A DNA stretch of 64,000 nucleotides from Paramacrobiotus metropolitanus (Eukaryota > Tardigrada > Eutardigrada > Parachela > Macrobiotidae). The notes beneath the pieces are model-generated. The model searched no databases, was not told the origin of the DNA, and worked only from the letters and a program-made list of their open reading frames with translations. The stretch is taken from NCBI RefSeq assembly GCF_019649055.1, contig NW_026570233.1, forward strand, positions 310,001 to 374,000. The letters are read 5' to 3'. This document shows, one piece after another, positions 21,352 to 34,079 of the stretch; the first letter of the stretch is position 1; every line of letters begins with the position of its first letter. Made by a program: the position numbers and the translations under genes.

Positions 21352-24178
21352 TCAGTCCATTTCCTCCATCTCTTGCCTTGCGCCGCAGCGCACAGTAGTC
21401 GAATCCGTAATCTTAACTGCATGACACTTCGCAGACGGTTTAGCTGAGAGCGACTTTATTTGACGGCACACAATGCTACGCTTTCGCACTTCGGCGCACT
21501 CGAATATCTTGTCGAAACGCCAGTCATTCAGGTTCCAGTCCCAACATGGAAGGAAATCCAAGTACAACCACTCGCGCATTATTCCGTTGCAGCTCGTACA
21601 GAACAGCATACGGTCTTCATCGGTGGATCCCATGTAACCATGGATGATCGTAACATGCATAGATGGCACATCGTCGGGCAGACCGTCGGCTTGCAGAATC
21701 TGCTTAGCATACGGTTTGATCGTATAGCGCCCAATATGGCACATAACCAAAACAGGACAGGACGCCCGGCGTCCAGCTCTGCCTGGATGTCCAACCAACT
21801 GACATTTTCTTTCACGACGTATTCGTACTCAACTTCAAATGTGTTCAGCCATTCCACTAATTAAGGAAATGGTGCACCGACTGGCTGCAAACCCTGCGTG
21901 AATGCGGGCTGAAGTGACTCGTTACTAAGAATGTCCCGTGCCAACTGATGAAAAAATTAATTCTTCGGTATTCGTAATTCAGGTAGCAGCTCAGCAAGTA
22001 CTACGCGAAATTTTTTCTTAATAGGCTGTCCAGGATCCAAGGCTTTTGGGCATTCGTGTATCAGCCTTTCAGCGTTCTCGATTCTAAACGGAGGAGCTTC
22101 GTAGTGGGCCAGGAAGCGCACACCGCAATTGGCGCTGTTGCTCCAGGAGATGTCGCTGTATTCCTTTTCGCTGTCCGTATGGCGTGGAAGAACATAGTTG
22201 GACCGCAGTTTAATTACTTCAGGTCTTTGGTGCACTGCGAAAACAATACAATGGCATACAATGTAAAGGTGCTTAAAATACGGCAGTAAGCTATTTTAAA
22301 ACAGATTTTTTGTAACAGTTTTTATCTTATTAAATCAAAAGAATTTTTCTTGATTAAGGTTGTCGTAACCAAATAAGAATTACAAACAAGCAAAGCCTGC
22401 GTCAAAGTGAGGATTTTACATACATCCAGCAACCATTCTGTTGTCCGGATCGCAACAAATCCATGGATCGGCCAGTAGTTGTTTGGCGCTAGAACGCCGT
22501 AAAGGATCTTCGACAGTGCATTTCTTAATGAATTCAGCCAATAGCTTTTATATCGGTAGGAATCCAAGGTCGGCCTCCAGTTTACAGAAACCGCTCCAGT
22601 TGTACACTGTTCAACCGAAGCGGTTTTTGTTCCTCTGGGTTTTTAATGGCTCTGCTTTGGTTTTTCTCAATCGAAAATACCTCCAAATTAGCATTCGTAT
22701 AATGGCACATCTGTGAAGACACTAGGAAAATGACAGTACAGACTCTGTACAGCCAACGCTCCAAATATCGGCGTTCTTTCGGATGCCTTTTGGTCGGTCG
22801 CCGTGACGATCATCAGCTTCATGGAAGTGATCATTTATTGGGCTGGGGATTTGGTTAATACGCTCAGGTGACAGATACATGAGGGTACCAACCATCGCGG
22901 CTGCGCTCAGTGTTTGGTTGCTGACCTCATTAGGAACCGGCACGAAATCATCTAAGTCAGCAATTTTCGCTACGATGTCCTGGTTAGCGTCGACACCGAG
23001 CAGAATGTTGTCAGGTTTTATGTCGCCGTGGAATACGCCATGTGAATGAAGGAACTCGACGCCGGTTACCATGTCTTTGGTCAGTTTGTGTACGACCGAC
23101 CAGGCTGGTACTATTTTCTTGAAAAGTTCCGCAAGGCTGCCAGTTATGCAGACAAATAGGCTCACTGTCGTAGGTTTATTTACGTACTCCATTGCTAATT
23201 TAATACTCTGGCTTTGTTGTGCATACGGACTACTGACACTTAACTATGATCCCAGCTACGGTTCCTTAAAAACATTAAGTATTATTTAAGTGCAAAAACA
23301 TGCAACCGATGTTTACGCGCAAGTATTGTTATCCTAAAGCCAATGGCGCAGTTAAATTGATGTCGCATGCTCTGTATGTACGTCATCTAACAATTGTAAG
23401 TTGTGGTGCTTACATAATCCTATACGTATTAAACTTGTTTATATATAAATTTATTTGTTTGTTTGTATTTGGACGAAAATTATCAATGTTTATTGTCAAC
23501 GAAAAATTGCACGGCTGTTAATTACAGCAATCTGAAGTCCCGTACTTTGCTGCCGGAAATTATTTACCTTGACACCACTCCATTAAAACAATCAGCTGCG
23601 CCGGTTTAGTCAAGGATTGCGGAGATACTTCGACATGTGTGTAGCGTACGACGTTTTCATGCCGGAGATTTTTTAACAGCGTCCACTTTTCGTCCAACTT
23701 CTTGACGGTGTCCGAGTGGCTCTGCAGTGGAATTTCTTTGAGCACATAGCGGGCCATTTCGAAAGTTCCAGACGACTTTTCCCCAAAGTGGATATTCTGA
23801 ACAAGGCTAACTGTGCCTCGGGATGGCAAACACAGCTGATGTACTTCGCGCATTTGCGCACTGTCGGCTCCAGTGGTTAACGTCCATAGTCGCTTAGGCG
23901 AGGACGACGGTGACCCTGTAAATAGCGAAACGATCACACGCTCTTATAACTGGTGTATCGACAACTGCAACTGGTGGTCCATGTATACTGTATACATATA
24001 TAGTATACATTAATTGAATACCTAAAGGTTCTGCGGCCCGATAATTATTGTGATTGTGTTAATGCACACAGTCACAATACTTTTAGCATTAATTGTTAGA
24101 GAAACGGACCTATTAATTTACGTAAGAACGAACGTAATTTTACGTACCTTTATGCTTACTGAAAGCCGTGTCGGCCAT
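21352..24178 (-). pseudogene. Protein kinase with C39-like C-terminal domain, copy B
   Basis: Exon 1 (24178-24148) starts MADTAFSKHK. Exon 2 (23915-23568) is the N-lobe, with VLKEIPL (ATP Lys), DEKW (helix C) and the LMEWC hinge. Exon 3 (23164 to about 22740) has HGDIKPDN, KIADLDD and SPE, with splice phases agreeing. The C-lobe end (about 22546-22430) has FIKKCT, DPLRRSSAKQLL and DPWI. A phase-1 intron joins it to an exon from 22238 with SNSANCG, then WLDIQAELDAGRPV and PSMHVTIIHGY, resembling the Cys, G-x-PV and His-x4-GY parts of C39-like papain-fold peptidases. Damage: an 11-base tandem insertion after WSVGC (about 22735), two in-frame TAA stops (near 21957 and 21865) and one frame change near 21770. 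HRD is HGD and DFG is DLD, so metal and catalytic Asp remain. Confidence 0.7.
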
Positions 24179-25435
24179 GGTGAATATTCAGGAAAAGTTG
24201 CAGACTACTACTCTTGAGTAGCAACAAAGCGGAAACTGAAAAAAATATAGCGTTTGTAGCGTGCAATTACAAGAATCGCAAGCAGTGCTCGGAGTTCCTG
24301 TCTGCCTGCTAGTGACTGGTAATGGTACTAGTTTCGACGATTTATCTGTAACGTCTGCGTTAGCGATTTATCTGTAAACTGTATAGTATACACAGTTCAC
24401 TTATAAGTACCGGCTACCAGTCAAGCTGAATCAACACACCTTATGTTAAGTAAGTTTAACAATATACTCGTTATTTTTCTTCCTACACAAAGACAACTTT
24501 ACAAGTAAGTTTAACTGCCATCTGGCGCTCACGTACTAAGAACGTAGAAAAACTGGAAGCTCGTGTGTGGATGAACAGGTTGCGTCACAATAATAACTTT
24601 AGACCACACAGATAGTACCGTAGAGCGCAAAGTTTGTAAATATTGCAGTCGTGCTCCATAGCTTCCATTGCAGATGTTTGGCAGTGATACGGAAACGATA
24701 CATTTTATCGCCACAGACTATCTCACCCTGGACAAATATTTTCCAGACGCAGCGTACAGGAAATGTCTGCAAAGCGGCCGACACACCATAGTTACTTACA
24801 TGCATATACATACTAGGTAGTATGCCATACTTATTATTATCTGAACAGTACTGACATTTCAGCATTCCGTACAGCTCGCCTTAATACCGGCAAAGAATTT
24901 GTAGTAAAATCGCTGGTTATTTTCCTCTACTTGGATATAGGATATGCTGGACGTTAAGTTCACACTCGTAGATGCTCTACTAATCTGTATATTTTTATAA
25001 AAATATCAGGTTTTTTGTATTATAAAAACGCAAGCTGCAGCGGCACGAATGTTACTACTAACGGCAGCCTCTTGCAACGGTTCTGTACTTATGACTTACG
25101 AGTAACACTTGTGTAAATCTGCTAACGTAATCCAGATTTTAACGACATAGCAACTGGTTGGAAATCTTTATTTATTTTCTTTACTGTAGTTTTGTTTTCG
25201 TATCTGTACATGTGTTTTAGCAGTCTTGCTGATCGGAATTCATAGGAATACAAGCGCGACTATTAACGAACAACGCAACGAACAACGCTGTATACATATT
25301 TCGACTGCAATATGTATACAGTTTTGGTGCTTATTGTTAGTGCTGCTTGCAACAGATTACTGCTTCCGGACGCAAAATATCATCTGACCGGAATTATATT
25401 ATCGAAGTCATCAGGCTTCATAAAGGAGGTTGGAA
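24179..25435. other. Intergenic between divergent kinase genes
   Basis: This is the shared upstream region of the minus-strand kinase (start 24178) and the plus-strand kinase (start 25436), so it may hold both promoters. It has AT-rich palindromes (GTATACATATATAGTATAC near 23988-24008) and repeated GATTTATCTGTAA. An unrecognised minus frame (24865-24599) shows no domain. No TATA box is convincing. Confidence 0.4.
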
Positions 25436-28056
25436 ATGCCTGAACATTCGGACACCTTCGTACTTCAGGTAGACGAAACCGAACACCGCTTTCGCCTGAT
25501 AAAACGCCTGGACTACAAAGTTGTACTGGTACAAGAGACATGTGCAGGCTTTTGCGCAGCGGAAGACCGGCATTTGGTAATTAAAATGCTGGAATACGAA
25601 CTGCCTACGCACGGTGCGCATCGAATACAGGCCATTGCGACGATGAAAGAAGCGTGGAAGAGACTACGCCGGCTGAATCATCCCAACGTCCTTCCGTGCA
25701 TTTATGCGGTATTGGATGGTGGATCATTCGAGGGGAAATTCCTTACCGGCACACAAGTAATGGATTACTCTGTACAGCCCAAGTAAAACGGCCTAGCTGT
25801 ACTTCACCCGCGGTTTTAACGATATAATATTATGCCTATCGCGAACAGGAATAACATATTTACATTAATTTGTATTATCGTATCAGTCAGGCACCACGTT
25901 TAGGTAAACGAATGGTATGAATGCAGGACTAAGAATCACTGTTTTACAGTGGGAGACTTCGCTAAATACATGACAGAAAAGCCACAATTTTTGGACAGCG
26001 AAATCAAGCACTATAGCTACCAAATATTACAAGGAATCAAGTACATGCATACTGCCTTCAACATGATACACGGAGACCTAAAGCCGCAGAATTCTCGTGT
26101 TTCCGGATTCAGCTATGTCGCTCGGCGTCGTGCTAAAGATCATCGATCTCGATCACCATGCAGCTCTCAGCCAGTCCATGTCGCGAACTGAAGACGGCAA
26201 AAAGGTCGTGGGGACCAAGATGCTTATGTCCCCAGAGATGATCCTCAGTGGTAAAGGCGGTCGTCGCACTGATATCTGGAGCTACGGTTGCATCATCCTA
26301 ACCATGCTAACCAGTAACCAGCCTCTGCAGTTTGCCTGGGACGAAAATGGTTTCGTAGATCCTCTGGATCTAAAGATCCGCTCAGGAAGCTACGTCACCA
26401 TAACCGAAAAGGACTTCAGGTTGGGCAGCGGCTTGGCAGTACCCCTAATCCCTTTAAGCGTTACAGACGGGGAGTGTCAAAATTTTTTTAAAAGCTTGTT
26501 TGACGGTGGATGCTCGCAAGCGAGCAAGAGCCGAGTTTCTAGAGACAGAACCGTGGCTGTCTGACGAGCATCGTTATTGGCTGTCTAGAAAAGGTGAGCA
26601 GTGTCAAAAAATTAAAATGTTGCTGTTATCATACTTACTCTTCGGTGACGCAACGCTTAACCTTAGATATTCTTTGACTGAATTGCAAAGACCGTGTAAT
26701 ATACTATCCTTGTGAAAAAACTATTGTCCAATATTTTCATAGTCTTCATAAGAGCTCTAACATAACAGCAATCCATAGAGCCATTCAATCAAATGAAATA
26801 CAAAACCCCTGCCCCTGCCAGGGGCACCCTAAAAACCACAACAAACCAGATTTATAAATTGAAAATCTTATTAGAGCTCTGAAAGTGTGCTGTTACTACA
26901 CTTATCACACGTTGAAAATGATACGAGGACTAATGTAGAAATTAGAACAGCAAAAGCATGTAGAATGTTCGCGGCAAGTGCAACATAGCGAAAATTGCTT
27001 GAATTCATGCACGGAGCACAGTGCGTATATTGGACTTGCATTTTTCCGTAAACCACACTCTGTGCTGCAAATCTATCGGGCGGATACAGTACGGTAACGA
27101 TCATTTTATGTGATTTTTCCCTCGCCGTTTTGTGACAGCTTATTTTTATTTACGCACAATTTTCTCGCGCAGTGCAATCAAGAGCACTTTTTCAATCAGA
27201 GCGATGTTCAATCGGTTTTATTCACACATGACTCACTAAAGTGTGCAGTATCAACCTGCATCGCCATGAAAGCTGGTCGCAGGAAACAGCCAGCTGGACC
27301 CTTTACCTACAGAACGTCGAACCGGGCAGTCTTCGCCACTGGATTTCGGGGATTAACTGCGCTCGTATTGTCATCATTCATTCATTACAATCGAGGTACA
27401 ACCAACAAGTTTACGACACAGCGGCCAACCTGTTGTTAGAAAAATTACGCGGACGACCTTTCGGCGATGACCGGTTAGAAATCTGCCTTAACCATCTATC
27501 AACCGTCATTACAACCCTCCCAGAATCCGAGCAAGGACTTTACAGAATCATCGAAGCCAACCTGCGAAACAACAACGGTGCGCTTATTATCAGACAATTT
27601 TTCCCGGTGTATCTATCTCTTCAAATGTTAGCCAGTTTGCTGAATGACCTTTCAGCCAACGATAAATATCGCTACGTCGTGGAAACAGATATTAAGTGGA
27701 GTGACATTCAGCGTTCATTGGACGGCAACCATCCCGTTATCTGTCAAGTGTCCGAAAACGAAATCGATCAAAGCGAGCACGTGATCAATCAGGCTAAAAT
27801 GGTTTGGCTGGCGCCAATTTGCCCCCTGAAACTGGTGGAACTGGATTTTATGGTTGTAACGGGCTATTCAGAGCGAACCAGTGGGGAAATATTCGTTGCA
27901 CTGACAAAGGCCGATGGGCTGAGTGCGGAAATGAATCTGCACGACTTTGAACAAGTATGGCAGTGGCAAAGTACTGATCCGTTGACTCAGCAGTATCTGT
28001 TGTCGGAAAACATAAGACCGACATCGGCTCTCTTCCGCGCACCAAACCGTAAATAA
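25436..28056 (+). pseudogene. Protein kinase with C39-like C-terminal domain, third copy
   Basis: It starts MPEHSDTFVLQVDE at 25436. The N-lobe has LVIKMLEYE (ATP Lys) and KEAWKRLRRLNHPNV (helix C, beta 4). After a short intron (about 25784-25950) comes DFAKYM to IHGDLKPQN (26069-26092), then in another frame LKIIDLDHHA (26145), SPEMIL, DIWSYGC and, after a T7 run at about 26480, TVDARKRARAEFL. The two frame changes look like a two-base deletion and a homopolymer slip. Past a 0.6 kb intron a 27240-28056 frame carries W-I-S-G-INCARIV, DIQRSLDGNHPVI and ELDFMVVTGY, homologous to the C39-like part of 21352-24178, with Asp where that copy has His. HGD and DLD replace HRD and DFG, as in the other copies. 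It is a paralog, not part of the segmental duplication. Confidence 0.65.
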
Positions 28057-28639
28057 TCAGGTTTGCGCGATTTTACTCATGCCTTTATGTTGTGGCTTTT
28101 GAACCATATAATACCGTTGGGATTTAATGATTTTCATTAACTCAGGCCTCAGATGCCTGTTTCTACCCAGTTTCAAATAAGTACCTACTTTGAAGAGCAT
28201 TTAGCTTTCCGAAGAAGGTTTCAGTTTTTGGTCTCAGGTATCGCTTTGTAGTTTGTGCCACGTTGTTTGCAGCCACAACTTCTTTTTCCAGAAATCTTCT
28301 CCGCGCTTAGTTATTTTAAAATTTAAAATCTAAGCAACCATGCATGCTAAAACAGGATGCGCGTGTTAGATATACACATACTTCAGTAAGGATTTAGCAC
28401 TTAGTAGTAAAAAATCATATGACAAAAACTAAATTCGGATGAATGGATTGTGACAGCTTGACCACCACATTTCACAGCGTGCGTTATTGGAAGCAGTATG
28501 AGTAAAATAAAATCCTAGATTACTTAGGAGGCGCTTCGTTAGAAGATAAAATTAGCAAATGTCTTCACAGACTGCGCTACAGCCAGTACCTCAAAGAAAA
28601 GTTTAGAGCCATGGCTAAATAAATGAAATCTAGTGAACA
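28057..28639. other. Intergenic, no gene seen
   Basis: AT-rich spacer after the kinase/C39-like pseudogene, with no credible frame or repeat. Confidence 0.4.
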
Positions 28640-28850
28640 TCAGTCCAGCTCCTCCATTTCCCGCACCATGCCGCTTTGCGCAAGGTTCATTTGTTCCTCA
28701 ACGCAGACTTCAAGATACTTGCTGGGCATGCATTTTCTACGGTGTACCAAGCTACGCTTTCGCGGCCATGCGAACTAGAATATCGTGTCGAAGCGCCAGT
28801 CATGTAGTTTCCTGTCCCAGCACGGGAGCAATTCGCCATACGGGTCGTCG
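28640..28850 (-). pseudogene. Relic of a fourth C39-like C-terminus
   Basis: On the minus strand this fragment matches the last exon of the kinase/C39-like genes. The order is CW-D-(10 codons)-DWRFD-x-IF, then the CGAAAGCGTAGC block, then the Glu/Met-rich end, as at 21352-21560. An in-frame stop follows the IF motif and no upstream part survives. Confidence 0.5.
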
Positions 28851-28878
28851 ATGTCAGGAACAGAAAATTAATATGATG

Positions 28879-30446
28879 CTAACTGGTTAAATTCACCCAT
28901 ATGCTGGAATTTATCGGACGATGGCATTCACAATTTCCTCTGCCATCATCCCATATCAATAGGGTATACGTGACAAATGCTCCGAGTAACTGCAAGAAAG
29001 CGGCAGAGGTTAATGCTTAACAAACATCTCGAGAACTGCAGATAAAAGCACACGACTTACACCGATGACAAACTCTGGGTTGACGTTCAACATACCGCCT
29101 AGGCTGAATCCTATGTGCTCTCTGTCCAAAAGCTGCATATGAACCAGTGCTTTCGTCCGGTACAAATGATGAGCGCTATCGTATGGCAAATCAGCAATTC
29201 GAAAGGACACTGCTTCGCACATTCCTGTTGCCTGAAAATAAGAATAAATAATTTCGAATTCTGATTGAGTTTAGCAGTTAGGGTTTCGATTATTCTATAA
29301 CAGTACGTACCGCCAACTTAATAATTAATATTTTAACAGGAAAACAAATAAAACGTTAACAAGACTTTTAAGTGCTAAGTGCACGCATAAAACAGTTCAT
29401 AAACACGAAAACCAGCCTTTTTTCATAGTTGGTGATTGCTTTATTGTTTTTAACTACAGCATTTGCTACTGTGCAGGGGTTTCTAATTTAAACCATTTGA
29501 AGTCACTGAAAAATATTAATTTGCCTAACCTGTACATTCAACAAAATGAATGCTACGGTGCGCAGTACTAGAAGCGCGCACAGCTGATACATGGTGTACA
29601 TCATATTGTTAGATGTGTCGCTTCCGCTCCAGTTTCCTTGCAGAATACCTTTAAATACAGTCACTCTGTCCATGGGCCATGAAATATCTTGAACATATAG
29701 CATCAACAAATAGAAGTTCACTCCTTTGCGTAAGCGTTGCACATGACGGCATAGAACCGAATGCGTCTTCAGAATCTTGTCGGCATCGCTTAAACCAGCA
29801 CTCGCGTACGCTTTCGCAATGTTGGCAAAAGTCATGCCAAGTGTTGCGGATATTAGGATCAAGAAGCACTGCGCCATGGATGTAAGACCGCCAAACAGCC
29901 ACGATACCGATTTTATAATGGCATCTTTAATGAAACTACGCTGGCTGTAGTTCAGTGCAAACACCTGTCGCAATTCGAAAGCAATATAATCAAGTATGGG
30001 ATACCAAATATAGCCACAAACCATTCCTAAGAAAGTTACCAAACCCAGAACAACTTTCCTGTTCGAACTAGTGAGGAATGGCTTGCATATCGCCATACAA
30101 CCGTCAAGCCAGTGTTCAAGATTCAAAATCCGAAGACCAGACCGATGTAGGTAAATGGATAGCAAATCCTGGTAAAAACGTTAGCAAACTGCTGGACCAA
30201 ATCCGACGCTGACTCCAGTTTTGCATTACTGTTAATTGTGATCAGGGTACACGTACTGACAATCGTCCCCAGAAATATCACGGTGGACCAACCCATTAAA
30301 ATGCCTTCCAAGACTGGATTAGCTCGGCAACGAAGTTTTTTAGGTGCGTTCGGCATGCGCGCGAATCTGCCCACGAAGCGCATCCCCAGCAACCAATATG
30401 CGCATACTGCTTTTACGCAGTCAGTGTTTACGCCGATCCACCTCAT
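28879..30446 (-). pseudogene. Gustatory receptor-like gene 1, one frame break
   Basis: Three exons in the same layout as the whole gene at 31663-33203: 30446-29530, 29231-29061 and 28989-28879. All introns are phase 0. It starts MRWIGVNTDCVK. Exon 1 would give about 306 residues but loses one base near 30128 (GATTTTGAATC where the paralog has GATTCTGGAATC), so the frame fails in the middle. Exon 2 ends NVNPEFVIG. Exon 3 has LLGAFVTYTLLIWDD, the TY-x-hydrophobic end typical of insect gustatory receptors. A single clean break suggests a recent loss or a sequencing error. If translated it would be a plasma-membrane chemoreceptor-like ion channel. Confidence 0.7.
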
Positions 30447-31662
30447 TGTACTGACACGATCTTTCGAAAATCGAAGTCAATCGAAACAAAAAAAACCTAG
30501 CGACAGATATTCTCCAGGTAGTCACGGAACGAATGCACAGTTATTATTCTCTAATACTGCAACGTTCAGCGCCGAGAACAGCAGTTATGAAGGTACCCTT
30601 TATGCCCCCAAGTCACACCCATTGAGCCGACGGAAAACTGATGTCTTCAGGGAGTACTATCTTTACTGCACTAACTAAAAGGTACAATCCGCAAAAGCCA
30701 TGGGTTTTTACATTTCGGTAATGCTCCTTGCATTCAGACAGCATATCGCCACCGCAGCGGTTCTCTCGTGGGGAATCAAAACAAACCTTCGTCTCAAGTT
30801 CAACCGCAAACACATAATATAACTACCTAGAAATCTTTTATGGTTGCATAACTTTGGACTCTTTCTACTGGGTTTGATATTATGAAGATACTGTAGTACA
30901 ATGGTTCCTGTTTCTCGTACAAAACAGCCACAGTGAGTTGAATTGGCGCGACTACTGAATTTGAGTAGCTCGTAGCCTCGTGCTCCAGCGTTTTAATTAC
31001 TAAACGATGTGCTTAATTGTGCTGTGTATGGCCCTGTGCCTATCTTTTGAGAAACCGAAGCTTTTTACAAATTTTTTTAAAAAAGTACAATGGAAAACAC
31101 AAACAGCTTACTAAAGGAGATAATGCACTATATGGTTAAAAGTCTATGCGCCGGGCATGTGACATCGGTCACCAATAATTATGCTTCATGGCATTCATTG
31201 GCATAGAAGTACAGATACAGTACTTGTAAAGCCCAAAACTGCAGCTTTAGACATACTGACAGTAATCGAGCGAATTTCATACAACGTCCTGGTAGTAATC
31301 CAGTACAGGCTGTGCTGTAAAAATTAGCCTGTATTGCACGGTATTAATCGTAAATTGAGGATGACCCAGCTTCGCGTATGTGCAGTTGCGCACAGTGTGC
31401 ATGTAGGTGACGAACGTGTGGCTTAAATTAAACTTTAAGCCACAACATATATTCAATAGACCATTTTTAGGTTTACAGCCACCTTCAGATTATGTTGTCT
31501 GGGAACGCTCATAACGGAAACCCACTTGTCTATTAGATAATTAAAGAGGTATCAATTCTTATGAAGATGGTATACAGAACGAGTATACCAGATGACATGA
31601 AATGATATACTCTAGTGCTTTAATTAGAATATCCGTTGATGCCACTGCGAGTAGTTTTGACG
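30447..31662. other. Intergenic between receptor-like genes
   Basis: No gene is seen. It holds the third copy of the dispersed repeat (about 31155-31340), a fragment with CCTGGTAGTAATCCAGTACA and ATTAGCCTGT. Confidence 0.4.
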
Positions 31663-33203
31663 CTATTTAGTGGAATTCACGCATAAGCTTGAGTTCATCG
31701 CACGATTACATTCGCAGTTTGCTTTACCATCATCCCATATCAACAAGGTGTACGTGATAAATGCTCCGAGTAACTGCAAAAACAATAAAGTATATCAAAC
31801 AAACTTCAGATAAAAGGACATAACTTACACCGATGACGAACTCCCGGTTGACGTTCAACAGACCGCCTAGGCTGAATCCTATGTGCTCTCTGTCCAACAG
31901 CTGCATATGAACCAATGCTTTCTTCCGGTACAGATAGTTATCGTATGGCATGTCAGAAATTCGTGAGGATATTGCTTCAGGCATTGCTGCTGTCTAAAAA
32001 TAAGACTAACCAAGCTATAAGTGTTTCCACATCAGTTTACATATTAGGAGCATCCGTGGTTTTAATATAATATAATGTTTCAAAAGAAACACACATAAAA
32101 CATTAACTATTATACTCAGCGCTTGAAACCAGTCTTATAATGTTTTATGAAAAAAGAGTGATATCCTCGAATTTCAGCCTTTTAATGTAGCTAGTGATTG
32201 TTATGTGTGCACTTACTACTGCACAGAAACTTCCAGTTTAGAAATTTGAAAGTCATTGAACAAATTCAGTGTTGCTCACCTGAGCATTCAGTAAAACGAA
32301 TGCTACGGTACGTAGTAATATCAACGCGCACTGATACAGAGTATAATTCATATTGGCAGTTGTGTCACTCCCGTTCAATTGACCTTGAAGAAAGTCTTTA
32401 AAAATGGTCACTTTGTACATGGCCCAAGTAATATCTTGCACATATAGAATGAGCAAATAGAAGTTCAGTCGTTTCCGTAAGCGCTGCACTTGATTGCAAA
32501 GAACGTAATGCATCTTGAGAATCGTGTCAACGTCAGCTAGAGTAGCACTGCTGTACGCTTTTGCCATGTTGGCAAAGGTCAAGCCAAGTATCGCGGAGAT
32601 TAGGATCAAGAAGCACTGCGCCATTGATGTAAGGCCGCCAAACACCCACGATACCGTTTTTATAATCAAAAGTACGGCATCTTTAATAAAACTGCGCTTA
32701 CAATAATTTACCGCAGATATTTGTCGGCCTTCGAAAATAACGTAGTCGATTACGGGATACCAAACATAGCCGGAAACCATTACTAAGAAAACTACCAAAG
32801 CTATAATAAGTTTACGGTTCGAACTAGTAAGGAATGGTTTGCAGATCACCAAGCAGCCTTCCAACCACTGTTCAAGATTCCAGAATCCGATGACCAGGCC
32901 GATGTAGTTCAGTGGATAGCAAATTCTGGCAAAAAGATTGGCAGCCTGTTGGACCAAACCCGACGCTGATTCCAGTTTTGCATAATTATCTACCGGGATT
33001 GAGAAAAATGTACTGACAAACGTTCCTAAGAATATAACGGTAGACCATCCCAGCAAAACGTATTCCAAGATCCGATCAGCTCTGGAGAGAACTTTTTTCT
33101 GCTCGTCCGGTCTGCGCGCAAATCTGCCAAAGTAACGCATCGCAAATAGCCAATAATCACAAACTGTTTTTACGTAGTCTTGGTTCCCATCAAGCCGTCT
33201 CAT
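31663..33203 (-). CDS. Gustatory receptor-like protein, intact
   Basis: Exons 33203-32280 (308 codons), 31996-31829 (56 codons) and 31773-31663 (36 codons plus stop) give 400 residues with canonical GT-AG borders and phase-0 introns. It starts MRRLDGNQDYVKTVCDYW. About seven hydrophobic stretches follow, including GWSTVIFLGTFVST, SWVFGGLTSMAQCFLILIS and TVAFVLLNA. The last exon has LLGAFITYTLLIWDD. In insect gustatory and odorant receptors the last exons are also short, separated by phase-0 introns, and end with a TYhhhhhQF motif; here TY is kept and QF is not. These proteins are ligand-gated cation channels with an inside N-terminus in insects; the role here is inferred. It is the only whole member of the local cluster. 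Confidence 0.8.
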
Positions 33204-34079
33204 TGTGATCTCCGATCTTTGTAACTGATCTGTACAAAATGTCTACCAAAGGATACTACCAAGGTCGTGGAAGGAGGGTATGCATTAATGAAATATCTGG
33301 CGCCGAGAACAACTTGAAAATGATGCTGCAAAGCCATAACGTTGTAGTGGCTGTAAACAATTACGAAGGTGTAGTTAAATTACCCCAGAGACTCTCGTTG
33401 AGCGGATGGGAAATTACCTGTCTGCAGGAAGCATTATCCTAAGTGCCCTATCTGAGAGTAAAGAACTCGCAAATGCTGTATATAGTACACTGATACCCCT
33501 CAACACCTATTATAATTTAAAAAGCAAAAAAGATTTAAAAAGCATGTAGTGACCGATCAAGCGGCTAGTAAAGATCTTTGGTGCGAAAAACACAAGCCCG
33601 GCATCCGCTCTCTTATTCGTATGAAATTCTTCCGACGTTCGTGAAGAATTCATTCCTGCTGTAATGAGATTGGTGCCGCTGCCATAATTGATTCGCTAAA
33701 TAAGCATGTTGCATACAATATCAAATTTGGATTGAGCTTAGAATATTTAGCAATGTACTAGTAACTGGCTTGTTACTAAACGTTTTGCCAGGCTCTTCTG
33801 TTTCCTTTTCGGTTTTCGTGATTTGTGCCTTTTCTAACACTAAGTTGTCCTGCATATTTTTCAAACAAAACTTTTCTTCCGAATTAGATAAAGCTTGCCA
33901 AGGTAACTAAATATCACCATTGCAATATATATGTTGGGTTACATGCTCACGTTAAACATGGTAGATGCCTATGTAGTTACGAAAAAATGCTTTGAAACAA
34001 CGCAACAAGAGTGGATTAGTCAACAACAATATGTTAGCCTGAGGGTATGCGTTAAACCGGTAAATGCAGCGACAAACTG
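33204..34079. other. Intergenic, no gene seen
   Basis: AT-rich spacer. The short plus frame starting MSTKGYYQGRG at 33239 is unrecognised and sits where a promoter for the minus-strand receptor should be. Confidence 0.4.

Larger units (their letters stand above)
15650..23285. repeat. Segmental duplication, copy B
   Basis: Direct-orientation partner of 690-8056. Copy B keeps the whole GPCR, the C39-like exons missing from copy A, and the kinase N-lobe, whose exons lie beyond the end of the match. The 134-codon ORF of copy A is decayed here. Confidence 0.85.
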
